Assembly: GCF_902859855.1 (NCBI RefSeq)
Contig: NZ_CADIKH010000054.1
Span: 1-43,106 of the forward strand
Reading direction: 5' to 3'
DNA length: 43,106 nt
Origin: Paraburkholderia humisilvae
GTDB taxonomy: Bacteria > Pseudomonadota > Gammaproteobacteria > Burkholderiales > Burkholderiaceae
The notes under the pieces were generated by a model. It worked only from the letters and a program-made list of their open reading frames with translations, did no database searches and was not told where the DNA came from. Both the position numbers and the translations under genes were made by a program. Below, piece by piece: positions 16,689 through 28,200 of this stretch (its first letter is position 1; the number at the start of each line of letters is the position of its first letter).

Positions 16689-18840
16689 ATGACTGTGATC
16701 GGGATCGAGCGTCACGCCGGCGCTCAGAGTCAGGCCGGGGGCGCCGCTGCAACGGCGCTCGCGCCGCTGGCCTGCACGCCCGCAGGTGATCTGGTCTCGG
16801 TGACGCGCTTGTACGCAGTGCAGCGGCCGCACGCAGTAGCGGTGCGTTTTTTGGCTGACGGCGAGACGGCTGCGCTGCACCTGACTTATGCCGAACTCGA
16901 TGCGCGCGCGCGACGCCTTGCTGCAGTGTTGCGTCAGCACGGTGGTGCTTGCGAACGCGTGCTGCTGCTGTTGCCGAGCGGGCTCGATTACATCGTGGCG
17001 TTTTTCGCGTGCCAGTATGCGGGGATGATTGCGGTGCCCGCGTATCCGCCCCAGGCACAGTCGAGCGCTCACGCTGAGCGACTGAGCCGCATCGCGCAGG
17101 ATTGCGGTGCGTGTGCCGCGGTGCTCGACGATGCATCGCGCGCCTGGGCAGATGCGATCGCGTTCGATGCCGGTACGCAGCGCATCGCGCAAGTGTCGCC
17201 GTCGGCTGGCGTGGCGCACGACGCCGACGAGGGCGAAGGCTTTTGCATCGGCGCCGCGCCAGGCGATGCGATTGCTTTTCTGCAGTACACGTCGGGGTCG
17301 ACGTCGGCGCCCAAGGGCGTAATGGTGAGTCACGCGAACCTGTGCGAAAACATCGATGCGATGGCGCGCTCGATGGATTGTCGCGTCGATGGCCGGATGT
17401 TCTCGTGGCTGCCGCTGTATCACGACATGGGGCTGATCAACGGCGTGCTGATGCCGGTGCTGTGCGGTTTTCCGTTGACGCTGATGGCGCCGCTGCACTT
17501 CCTCGAGCGGCCGGCGCGCTGGTTGGCCGGCGTCGCACGCGAGCGCGCGACGATCACCGGCGGGCCCGATTTCGCGTTTCGGTTGTGCGCGGAACGCGTG
17601 CGCGATGCGCAACTCGAAGGGCTCGATCTGGCGTCGTTGCGGGTGGCGTTCTGCGGCTCGGAGCCGATTCGGCAGCGTACCTTCGAGCAGTTTGCCGCGC
17701 GCTTTGCCGCACATGGGTTCGATAGCGGCGCGCTGTATCCGTGTTATGGGCTCGCGGAGGCGACGCTGTTCGTCACCGGCGTGACGATCGGCGCGGGCGC
17801 GCCTGAGCGGAGCTTTTCGGCGTCCGCGCTGGCGGCTTCGATGCCGCTCGCGTTGCCGCCGGCCGGTGACGCCGACGCGAAGCAGGTGGTCGGCTGCGGC
17901 GTGCCGGCGGCGCGGCATTCGCTGGCGATCGTCGATCCGCATACCGGTGCGCGGCTTGCCGATGGCCGCGTCGGCGAGGTGTGGTGCAGTGGCCCGAGCA
18001 TCGCGCAAGGCTATTGGCACAATCGGCAGGCGACGTCTGCTGCGTTCGTCGACGATGTCCCCGGTTTTGCGGGGCGCTGGCTGCGTACCGGCGATCTTGG
18101 TTTCATCGATGGTGGCGGGCTGTTCATCTGCGGCCGCCACAAGGACATGATCGTGCTGCGCGGGGAGAACGTTTACCCGCAGGATCTGGAGGCGCTGCTC
18201 GCGGATCGCATCGAATGGTTGAGGCGCGGGCGGATTGCGGCGTTTCCGGTTGAAGCCGGCGACGGCGCCGAGGCGATCGGGATCGCGGCCGAGGTGCCGC
18301 GCGGCAGGGCGCGGCAGATCGCGCCAGGCGAGATTGTCGCGGCGATTGCGGCGGCGCTAGGTGAAGCGTTTCGTTACGAGGTCGATCTTGTGCTGCTGCT
18401 GGAGCCTGGAGATTTGCCGCGTACGTCGAGCGGGAAATTGCAGCGCAGTGCCTGTTTCGACGCGTGGCGAAGTGGCGCGCTGGTGCCGTTCGCGGTACGC
18501 GATGCGCACGCGCCGGAGGCACGCGAAGCGCAACCGACGTTTGACGCAAATGTTCCGGCGATGTCGTACACCGGGGCGGCGCGCGGCGCACCGCAAACGC
18601 AGTGTGCACTCGAAGAGTCGCCCCATACTCCCACTTCCCGCATCATCGCTGAAATCTGGCGCGACATGCTTGACGTACCGCTGCCCGCGCCATCGGAAGA
18701 CTTTTTTACCCTCGGCGGTCGCTCGCTGCTGGCGGTGAAGGTGGCCTGGCGGTTGCGCGCGGCACTGGCCATCGACGTCCCGCTCGGCCTGCTGTTCAGC
18801 CATCCGACGCCCGCTCTGCTCGGCGCTGCGCTTGATACGC
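16689..18840 (+). other. Loading module: FAAL + carrier
   Basis: Fatty-acyl-AMP ligase plus its carrier. The YHDMG motif and the SxAPKGVMVSH form of the A3 loop separate it from amino-acid A-domains. It supplies the lipid tail. Confidence 0.85.
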
Positions 18841-20363
18841 GGCAAGCAGAGCCATTGAGCGCGCGACGGTCGGTCCTGGCGCCAGTGCGCCGCGCCGCAG
18901 CGGACGCACCGCTGTCGCTGCCGCAGGAACGACTCTGGGTGCTGTGGCGCCTCGAACCCGACAGCCCCGCGTACAACCTCGCGGCGGCGCTGTCGCTTGA
19001 AGGTTCGCTCGGGGGGGCGCTCGATACGCAGGCAGTGCACGCGGCGCTCGACATGCTGGTCGGACGCCACGAGATGTTGCGCACACGTTTTGTCGAAATC
19101 GACGACGAGCCCCGCCAGGTCATCGTTCCGCTTACGCAGGCAAAAGACGCCTGGCACTGGGACTGCATCGACGCGCAACACCTGAGCCCGGCGGAATGCG
19201 ACGTGCAATTGCATCGGCTCGCACGTGCACCCTTCGACTTGACGCACGGGCCGCTCATGCGTGCGACGCTCGTTACGCTCGGGCTCGAGCGCCATCTGCT
19301 GCATCTGGTCATGCATCATATCGTCGCGGATGGCTGGTCGTTCGACGTGCTGCTGCGCGAATTCGCGGCGGGCTATCGCGCGGCACGACGCGGCGAGACG
19401 CCGGCGCTCTTGCCGCTGCCTATCCAGTACGCCGACTACGCGGCGTGGCAGCGCGAACGCTTGGCCGCAGACGGCCGCGCCGCGCTCGACGCACAGCTCG
19501 CCTGGTGGCGTGCGCGGCTCGCGGGCTACGACATGCCGCTCGACCTGCCGGCGCTGCGTGATCGCAACAGTCCGTTCGAGCCGCACGCGGGGCGGGTGTG
19601 CGTGCCAATTTCCGCCGCGCTGGCGGGTCGGCTCGACGCTCTCGCGCGAGCCGGGCAGGCGACGCTGTTTATGGTGCTGCTCGCCGCATTCGATGCGGTG
19701 CTGTATCGCTACAGCGGGGCACAGGACATCGTCGTGGCGGTGCCGGTCGCCGGTCGCGATCGGCCCGAGACCGAAGGCCTGATCGGCTTTTTTGTCAATA
19801 CGCTCGCGATGCGTGCATCGGTGAAGGGCGCGCAGCCGTTTGCAGCGCTGCTGCGTGCAGTGCGCGATGACAGCATTGATGCGCAGGGCAATGCAGATGT
19901 GCCGTTCGACCGTGTGGTCGCTGCGCTGCGCACAGTGCGCCGCGACGCTGCATCGTCGGCCGGAAGCACGCCGCTGGGCGGTACGCCGTTGGCACAGATC
20001 AAATTCGTGATGCACGACGCGCTCGACGTTGAGCGGGAGCTCGACGGTGTGCGCGCCACGCTCACCAACGCGGATGCCAGCGACGCGCGCTTCGAGCTCG
20101 CGCTCGACGTATCGCGCAACCGCTTGGGCGGCCTCGACTGCGTGTTCGCTTACGCCGCCGCTTTGTACGACGAAGGCTTCATCGCGCAACTGGCGCGGCA
20201 TTACGTCGAACTGATTGCTGAGGCTGCTGCGACGCCTCAGCGCGCGATCGGCCAATTCACGCTGAGCGAAGCACGCGACGACGACGCATGTAAGAGCGAA
20301 ACACGCAACAGCGACACTGCAGCGCGCGACACCCCGCGAGCTGCCGGCGCTTGCGCGGCCTGA
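16689..20363 (+). CDS. NRPS1: fatty-acyl-AMP ligase - carrier - condensation
   Basis: A 1224-residue loading protein that starts the lipopeptide. Residues ~1-597 are a fatty-acyl-AMP ligase: YTSGSTSAPKGV (~198-209), WLPLYHDMGLI, GLAEATLF, RTGDLGF and a C-terminal SSGKLQR. A carrier domain follows (~646-717), with the phosphopantetheine Ser679 in GGRSLL. The C-terminal condensation domain (~738-1184) has an intact HHIVADG (His876-His877...Asp881-Gly882) and opens with LSLPQERLW. The protein should activate a fatty acid, load it on the carrier and acylate the first amino acid. That amino acid is activated by the A-domain at the start of the next protein, so module 1 is split across two polypeptides. 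An AGGAGA ribosome site lies before the ATG. Chain length of the lipid cannot be read from sequence. Confidence 0.92.
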   Translation: MTVIGIERHAGAQSQAGGAAATALAPLACTPAGDLVSVTRLYAVQRPHAVAVRFLADGETAALHLTYAELDARARRLAAVLRQHGGACERVLLLLPSGLDYIVAFFACQYAGMIAVPAYPPQAQSSAHAERLSRIAQDCGACAAVLDDASRAWADAIAFDAGTQRIAQVSPSAGVAHDADEGEGFCIGAAPGDAIAFLQYTSGSTSAPKGVMVSHANLCENIDAMARSMDCRVDGRMFSWLPLYHDMGLINGVLMPVLCGFPLTLMAPLHFLERPARWLAGVARERATITGGPDFAFRLCAERVRDAQLEGLDLASLRVAFCGSEPIRQRTFEQFAARFAAHGFDSGALYPCYGLAEATLFVTGVTIGAGAPERSFSASALAASMPLALPPAGDADAKQVVGCGVPAARHSLAIVDPHTGARLADGRVGEVWCSGPSIAQGYWHNRQATSAAFVDDVPGFAGRWLRTGDLGFIDGGGLFICGRHKDMIVLRGENVYPQDLEALLADRIEWLRRGRIAAFPVEAGDGAEAIGIAAEVPRGRARQIAPGEIVAAIAAALGEAFRYEVDLVLLLEPGDLPRTSSGKLQRSACFDAWRSGALVPFAVRDAHAPEAREAQPTFDANVPAMSYTGAARGAPQTQCALEESPHTPTSRIIAEIWRDMLDVPLPAPSEDFFTLGGRSLLAVKVAWRLRAALAIDVPLGLLFSHPTPALLGAALDTRQAEPLSARRSVLAPVRRAAADAPLSLPQERLWVLWRLEPDSPAYNLAAALSLEGSLGGALDTQAVHAALDMLVGRHEMLRTRFVEIDDEPRQVIVPLTQAKDAWHWDCIDAQHLSPAECDVQLHRLARAPFDLTHGPLMRATLVTLGLERHLLHLVMHHIVADGWSFDVLLREFAAGYRAARRGETPALLPLPIQYADYAAWQRERLAADGRAALDAQLAWWRARLAGYDMPLDLPALRDRNSPFEPHAGRVCVPISAALAGRLDALARAGQATLFMVLLAAFDAVLYRYSGAQDIVVAVPVAGRDRPETEGLIGFFVNTLAMRASVKGAQPFAALLRAVRDDSIDAQGNADVPFDRVVAALRTVRRDAASSAGSTPLGGTPLAQIKFVMHDALDVERELDGVRATLTNADASDARFELALDVSRNRLGGLDCVFAYAAALYDEGFIAQLARHYVELIAEAAATPQRAIGQFTLSEARDDDACKSETRNSDTAARDTPRAAGACAA

Positions 20364-22270
20364 CCAGCGCCAGCCATCACATCGAGCCCGCAGGCGGCAT
20401 GCCGCCGCCGCGAGCATCACCGAGACGCACCGGATCACGAGAACCATGCAAGACATTCAATTCGATACCGACTACCTGCCTGCCCGCGTCGCCTGTTTTG
20501 TTGCCGAGCGTCCTGATTCGGATGCGCTGATCGATCGCGACGGTCCGCTGTCCTGGCGCGACCTGTGGGACTGGTCGAGTCGGCTTGCCGCCGCGCTGGT
20601 CGAGCGCGGCGTGCAACCCGGCGACCGGGTGGCGCTCGCATTGCCGCGCGGTGCGGCGCTGGTCGCGAGTCTGCTAGCCGCGTGGCGCGTGCGCGCGTGC
20701 TATGTGCCGCTCGACCCGGCGCTGCCGGTTGCGCGTCTGCGCTGGCAAGCCGACGATTGCGGCGCGCGCGTCATGGTCGCCGCCGATGCGGTGGCGCTCG
20801 ACCGGCTGCCGGCCGGCATGGTCACATTCGATCCGCGTGCCTCGCGCGCAGCGGACGAGACACCGCCGCACCACGCCAAAACGGAGGCGGTGCCGCAGGC
20901 GCCGTCAGGCCGCGATCATTTCGTGTGGCCGGCGTATGTGATCTACACGTCGGGCTCGAGCGGCCGGCCCAAGGGTGTGATGGTGAGCCACGCTGCGCTC
21001 AGCGCGTATCTGCGCGGCGTCGCGCAGCGCCTGCCGGACGGCATCGCGAGTGCGGCGTGGATTTCGACACCGGCTGCGGATCTCGGCCACACGGCGTTGT
21101 TCGGCGCGCTGTGGCACGGCTGGACGCTGCACGCCATCGACGCGCAACTTGCCGCCGATCCCGACGCGTTCGCTGCATATATGGATACCCACGCGATTGA
21201 TCTGCTGAAGGTCGTGCCAAGCCATCTGGATGCGCTGATGCAGGGGCAATCGCCGCAACACACGTTGCCGCGCCGCTGCCTTGTGCTTGGCGGTGAGGCT
21301 GCGCCGACGCGGTTGGCACAGACGGTCGCGCAGTTGCGACCGCAATGTCGGATCGTCAACCACTATGGGCCGACTGAAACGGCGGTGGGGGTGCTCGCAA
21401 CGGGTGTCGACGGTGGGAGTAGTGCAGCTCGTGCGAGCGACGCAACCAGCGCCGCCACACTGCTGCTCGGCACGCCGCTCGCGCACGTCGACGCAAAAAT
21501 CGTCGACGCCGACGGCAACACCGTACCTAGGGGCATGGCCGGCGAACTGTGCATCGGCGGTCCGAGCGTCGCGTACGGATACCTGAATCAACCCGCGCTG
21601 ACCGCCGAGCGTTTCGTACCCGATCCGGATGGTCACGGCACACGGCGCTATCGCACCGGCGACAAGAGCCGGCGTTTGCCGAACGGCGAATTTGCGTTTC
21701 TCGGCCGTCTCGACGACCAGGTCAAAATCCGCGGCTTTCGCGTCGAACCGGAGGAGATCGCCGCACGACTGCGCGCCCACCATGGCGTACGCGATGCGGT
21801 GGTGGCCGCATATGCCGACGTGCCCGATGCACCGTTGCGCCTCGCCGCATGGATTACGTCGGACGCGCCGGTCGATCTGGCCGCACTGCGCGCGCAACTC
21901 GTCGCCGAGTTGCCCGACTACATGGTGCCGGCATCGCTGCAGGTGCTGGCGGCTCTGCCGCTCACCTCGAACGGCAAGATCGACCGCGCGGCGCTGCCAG
22001 CGCCGAATGCCGGCGCAGCGTCCTCCGCGCAGGCACACGGCGCGCCGGGCAACGACGCCGAACGCGCGTTGCTGGCGGTCTGGCAGCAGGTGCTCAAGCG
22101 CGACGCAATCTCGGTGACCGACAACTTTTTCGAAATTGGCGGCGATTCGATCCTGAGCTTGCAGATCATCGGCAAGGCGCGTCGTGCGGGGCTCAAGTTG
22201 ACGCCCAGGCAGATGTTCGACTACCCGACGATCGGGGCAGCCGCACGCGTTGCGGTAGCGATAGCGCCGG
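18900..22270 (+). other. Module 1 (split over two genes): C - A(Asp) - PCP
   Basis: The C-domain ends NRPS1 and the A and PCP domains start NRPS2. The pocket comes from AADLGHT (D,L,T), LLKVVPS (K), LVLGG (V,G) and VNHYGPTETAVG (H,V,G), giving DLTKVGHVGK, a standard Asp code. The carrier core is GGDSIL. The stand-alone SyrP-like dioxygenase probably acts on Asp held here. Confidence 0.85.
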
Positions 22271-25200
22271 TCGCGAGTGCGACGATAACGGGCGGGGTAA
22301 TGGCTGCGGCCAAGCAAGTCGCCGCAGCAGACTCGGCTGCCACAGCCGACACCGCGCTCGTACAAACAGCGCCCCCGACATCAGAACCCGCCGACACCTT
22401 CGACGAAGACGCATGTTTTTCCGCCGCCAACGTCGCGCGCAACGCGGCAGAAGCCGTTTACCCGGCTACCCCCATGCAGCAGGGCCTGTTGTTTCACGGC
22501 ATGCTCGGCGATGCACCGGGCTCATACGTCTCGCAACTGCGTCTGACCGTCGACAACTTGCGGCTCGGCACGCTACGCGGCGCGTGGAATGCGGTGATCG
22601 CGCGGCATCCGGTGCTGCGCACGCGCTTCGTGTGGCCGGCCGGCGGCGAACCGCTGCAAGTGGTCGAGCGCGCTGCGACGATGCCGTTCGACATCCGTGA
22701 GCCGCTGTCCGTGCCAGCCGACGCCTATGAAGCAGCCTTCGCGCAGCAGCGTGCGTGCCTCGTCGAACGCGGTTTCGACTCGGGCGTCGCACCGCTGATG
22801 CGCGTGGACGTATTCGAGCGTCCCGACGGCGCGTACGACGTGCTGTGGACGCACCATCACGCGCTGACCGATGGCTGGAGCACCGCACAGGTGATCGCCG
22901 AAGTGGCGCGCGCATACGCAGAGCTGGCCGCGGGCCGCACGCCGGATGCGACGCCGGGCCCGCAGTACGCCGACTATGTGCGCTGGCTGCGGCGGCAGCC
23001 TGACACCGCTGCATTCTGGCACGCGCGTCTTGCAACACTCGACGAACCTGCGCTTCTCAGCGATGCGCTCGGCGGTGGACTGGGCACGCCGTCGCGCGCA
23101 AAGCATACCGAATCCGCAACCTCATACGAGCCCGAAGTCATCGTCCGTGAACTCGACGAGCCACGTGCCGCACAACTGCGGCGTGCCGCGCAACGCGCGC
23201 AGGTGACGCTCAACACGCTGGTGCAAGGCGCCTGGGCGCTTGCATTGGCGCATTTCTCCGGGCGTCGCCAGGTGCTGTTTGGCACGACCGTGGCGGGGCG
23301 TCCAGTCGATTTGCCCGACGCGCAGGCCACCGTCGGTCTGTTCATCAACAGCTTGCCGTTGTGGATCGACGTCGGGCCGTCGCTGCCGGTCACGGCATGG
23401 CTAGCCGAACTGCAGCGGCGCAATGCGGAGTTGCGAGAGGTCGAACACACGCCGCTCGCGAGTCTTCAGCAATGGGCTGGGCGCAGCGGCGATGCGCTGT
23501 TTGACAGCTTGATCGTGTTCCAAAACTTTCCGCTCGACGAAGCGCTCGATGCAAGCCGCAGCGGGCTCGCGTTGCGCGCGATCGAAGCACACAACCGCTC
23601 GCATCTGCCGCTGATGCTGGTGATTGCGCCGCATCGCGACAAACGCGGCGCACTGTGCTTTGAATGGTGTCTCGATACGACGCGTGTCGCCGCGAAAGAC
23701 GCCACACTGCTGGCCGCGCATTTCGAACAGATGCTGGACCGACTCGTACAGGCCCTGACCGCGCCCGGCACTCCGCGTGCGCGGCTGCGCGATCTCGCTG
23801 CTGCCGAAGACGCGACAGCGCAACAACCCGCCAGCAACGCAACTGCATCGTTTGAGCACGAGTACAAGTCCGTGACAGAGCGCATCGACGCGCAGATTGC
23901 CGCGCGACCCGACGCCCTTGCGGTCTCGTTTGCCGGCGATGACGGCATGTCGTCTTCGTTGACGTATCGTGAGCTTGGTCGGCGTTCGGCACGAATCGCA
24001 CGCGCCTGTCGGGCGGCGTTGGCGCGTAGCGGCGAAGGCTGCATCGGTATTGCACTGGCGCGCACGCCCGCGCTGGTCGCTACGATTCTCGGTGTGTTGC
24101 GCGCGGGTGCTGCGTATGTGCCGCTCGATCCGGCCTACCCGGACGATCGCCTGCGTCACATCGCGCTCGACGCACGACTCGACGCGCTGATCGTCGAGCC
24201 GGATCAACGCGAGCGCTTCGAAGCGCTGTTGCCAGGAATGGCGTTGCTGGATGCGCAAGTACTGGCTGCGCACGACGATGTAGCCGTTGCGGACGAAGAA
24301 ATAGCCGCATTGCACGATGACTTCGTGCGGCCGCATGCGGAGCAGCTTGCGTATGTGATCTATACGTCGGGTTCGACGGGTGAGCCGAAGGGCGTGGGCG
24401 TGACGCACGCAAATGTGGCGCGGCTGTTCGATGCGACACGCACGCAGTTCGCGTTCAATGAAGATGACGTGTGGACGCTGTTCCACTCGTACGCATTCGA
24501 TTTTTCCGTATGGGAGCTGTTCGGCGCGCTGGTGCATGGTGGACGCCTCGTGATCGTGCCGCACTGGACGGCCCGTGAACCATCGGCATTTCACGCGCTG
24601 CTGATGCGCGAGCAGGTGACGGTGCTGAACCAGACACCGTCGGCATTCGTGCAACTGGCGCAGGCAGATCGCGACAACACGCTGACGTCGCTGCGTACGG
24701 TGATCTTCGGTGGCGAGCGTCTGGAGCCGGCGGCGCTGGCGCGCTGGGCTGAGGGCGCGAAAGCGCTCGGCGTGCTGCCGGCACTGGTGAACATGTACGG
24801 CATTACCGAGACGACGGTGCACGTGACGTACCGTGCGCTCGACGAAGCAGCACTTGCCGACACGCGCAGCGTGATTGGCGCGCCGCTGGCCGACCTGACA
24901 CTGCACGTGCTGGACGGTGATCTGAACCGTGTGCCGGCTGGCGCGGTAGGTGAACTGTACGTCGGCGGCGCAGGTCTGGCGCGCGGCTATCTGGGGCGCC
25001 CGGGGCTGACGGCAGAGCGTTTCATACCGGACCCGTATGGCGCGCCCGGCGCCCGGCTGTACCGGTCGGGAGATCTGGCGCGCCGTCTGCCGGATGGCGA
25101 CCTGGAGTATCTGGGACGCAACGACCAGCAGGTGAAGATCCGCGGTTTCCGCATCGAGCCGGGCGAGATTCGGGCGGCGCTGCTCGCGCATGCGGACGTG

Positions 25201-28200
25201 AGCGATGCGGCCGTGGTGGTCGACGAAGGTGCGGGGCGACTCATCGCGTACGTGGCGACAGCAGGGGGTGCAGGTCGCGAAGACACATCGCGCTGGCAGG
25301 CATGGCTGAACACGCGGCTGCCTGCGCACATGGTTCCATCGGCGTACGTCGAACTCGAGCGCCTGCCGCTGACACCAAACGGCAAGCTCGACCGCCGCGC
25401 GTTGCCATCGCCGGCAACGTCCACCTCCGCACATGCCGCATTCGTCGCCCCACGTAACGAAACGGAGACGACGCTCGCTGCAATCTGGCAGCAAGTCCTC
25501 GGCGTCGAGCGCGTCGGCGTGCGCGACGATTTCTTCCTGCTAGGAGGCCAGTCGCTGCTCGCGGTCCGCATGATCTCGGCCGTGCGCAGCGCACTCGGCA
25601 ATGCGCCTACGCTGCGCACGGTCTTCGAACACCCGGTGTTAGCCGATTTCGCCGCAACGCTGCGTGGCGCACACCTCGCCGATAACACGGGCTCAGATCT
25701 GGAGGCGGCCGCGCGCGCGCCTGCCGCATCGGCGCCCATCGCGTGGGCCACGCCGATGCCTCTATCCGCATCGCAAACCAGCTTGTGGTTCCTGTGGAAG
25801 ATGGATCCGCACAGCGCCGCATATCACGTGAACGGCGCGTTGCGTTTCGCCGGCACGCTCGACGTCGACGCGCTGCGCGATGCTTTCGCAGCACTCAGCG
25901 CGCGCCATCCGGTATTGCGGATGCGTTTTGGCGAAACGGCGGGCGTTCCGTTTCAACGTATCGATGCGGCAAGCCGCGCCGCGATCCAGCTCGTCGATCT
26001 GCCGCACGACTATGCCGACGGCGATTTCGAGGCACAGCTTGCCGAATCGCTAGCCGGCCTCGTGCGCGCACCCTTCGCGCTCGAAGCCGAGCTGCCGGTG
26101 CGCGCGACACTGATCCGCGTCGCCGACCATCTTCATGTGCTGCACCTTGTGCTGCATCACATCGTCAGCGACGACGCATCGATCGGCCTGCTATTCGACG
26201 ATTTTTCACGTCTGTACCGGCAGTTCGCAGCCGGCGTGCAGCGCGGCGACGAAGCCGCACTGGCGGCGGCATCGGCGGATGCCTATCGCACGCTGATCGA
26301 GGCTCGCATCGCACATTTGACGCCCGAGCGCGAAGCGGCGCAACTCGCCTGGTGGCGTGCAGAACTCGCTACCGGCGATGCGCAGATGCCGGTGCTCGCG
26401 CTGCCGTTCGACCGTACCCGCAGCGGGGCGCGTCACGCGCCGGGCGCGCGCCTCGGCGTGCATGTGCCGGCCGCCACCGTCGACGCGCTGCGTGCCCTCG
26501 CCCGCGCGCGGGGCGCGACGCTGTTCATCACGCTGGTCGCCGCCTTCGACGCGCTGCTGTACCGCTACACCGGGCAGCGCGACATCCGCATTGGCGTGCC
26601 GCTCGCCGGCCGCGATTGGCCGGGTGCGGCGCAAGTGGCTGGCTTCTTCGTCAACACGGTCGTGCTGCGCACCGCGCCGCATGGCGAGATGCGCGCGGCG
26701 CAACTTATCGATGCCGTGCGCGAACGGCTGCTCGACGCGCATGCCCATCAGGACGTGCCGTTTGCCGGCGTCGTCAAGGCGCTGCAGGTCGAGCGTGATC
26801 TGACGCAGACGCCGCTGTTCCAGGTGCTGGTCAGCCAGCAGCAGCGCCACGATTTGCACGCGTCGTTCGGCGACGCGCTGCGTGTGACGGTGCAGCCGGT
26901 GGAGACCGGCGAGGCGCAATTCGACCTGATGCTGAATTTCGCCGAAACAGCGGACGCCGGGCTTGATCTGAACTTCACCTACGCGGTCGACATATTCGAT
27001 ACCGCGACGCTCGCGCGGCTGGCCGGCAACTTTACCGGGTTGCTCGAGCAGTGGAGCGTGGCGCCTGATACGCAGCTCGCTTCGTTCGAGTTGCCGGAGA
27101 ATCGTGCAGAGGCAGCGCCACGCGCGGTGCAGACGTGGCCCGCGCCGCGCGACGTGGTGTCGCGCTTCGTCGCGCAGGCAGCGCAGCGCGGCAAGGCCAT
27201 GGCGATTGCCGATGGCGACGCGCACGTAACGTATGCGCAGCTCGATACATGGTCGCTGGCGATCGCGCATGCGCTGCGGCGGCAGGGCGTCACGCCGGGG
27301 ATGCGCGTCGGTGTATCGATGAACCGTTCGGCGGCGCTGGTCGCTGCGCTGCTCGGCGTGCTGCGCGCGGGTGCGGCATATGTGCCGCTGGACCCTTCGT
27401 ATCCGCCGCAACAGCTCGCGCATGGGGTCGATGACGCGCAGCTCGGTCCGATTGTCGTCGATGCAGCGAGCCTCGCGCAGCATGCGGAACTGTTTGCAGG
27501 CCGCGCGACGCTCGACGTTGCAGCGTTACGCGAAGAGCCCGCTGCGGCATTGCACGATGACTTCGTGCGGCCGCATGCGGAGCAGCTTGCGTATGTGATC
27601 TATACGTCGGGTTCGACGGGTGAGCCGAAGGGCGTGGGCGTGACGCACGCAAATGTGGCGCGGCTGTTCGATGCGACACGCACGCAGTTCGCGTTCAATG
27701 AAGATGACGTGTGGACGCTGTTCCACTCGTACGCATTCGATTTTTCCGTATGGGAGCTGTTCGGCGCGCTGGTGCATGGTGGACGCCTCGTGATCGTGCC
27801 GCACTGGACGGCCCGTGAACCATCGGCATTTCACGCGCTGCTGATGCGCGAGCAGGTGACGGTGCTGAACCAGACACCGTCGGCATTCGTGCAACTGGCG
27901 CAGGCAGATCGCGACAACACGCTGACGTCGCTGCGTACGGTGATCTTCGGTGGCGAGCGTCTGGAGCCGGCGGCGCTGGCGCGCTGGGCTGAGGGCGCGA
28001 AAGCGCTCGGCGTGCTGCCGGCACTGGTGAACATGTACGGCATTACCGAGACGACGGTGCACGTGACGTACCGTGCGCTCGACGAAGCAGCACTTGCCGA
28101 CACGCGCAGCGTGATTGGCGCGCCGCTGGCCGACCTGACACTGCACGTGCTGGACGGTGATCTGAACCGTGTGCCGGCTGGCGCGGTAGGTGAACTGTAC

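Noticed and set aside
16455..18140. 561-codon minus-strand frame opposite the start of NRPS1
   Set aside because: It lies opposite clear FAAL motifs and has the basic composition of an antisense shadow.
18357..20456. 699-codon open frame on the minus strand opposite NRPS1
   Set aside because: It is antisense to well-supported FAAL/PCP/C domains, is Arg/His/Cys-rich and has no family resemblance. Long antisense frames are expected in GC-rich genes.
22440..23790. Dual epimerisation/condensation domain in module 2
   Set aside because: The HHxxxxGD-type N-terminal motif of dual domains is absent. The start reads LLFHGMLGDAP, more like an ordinary D-donor C-domain.
23401..25494. 697-codon minus-strand frame opposite modules 1-2, partly repeated at 27526-28569
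   Set aside because: It recurs only because the A-domain DNA is duplicated, and its composition is that of a shadow frame.
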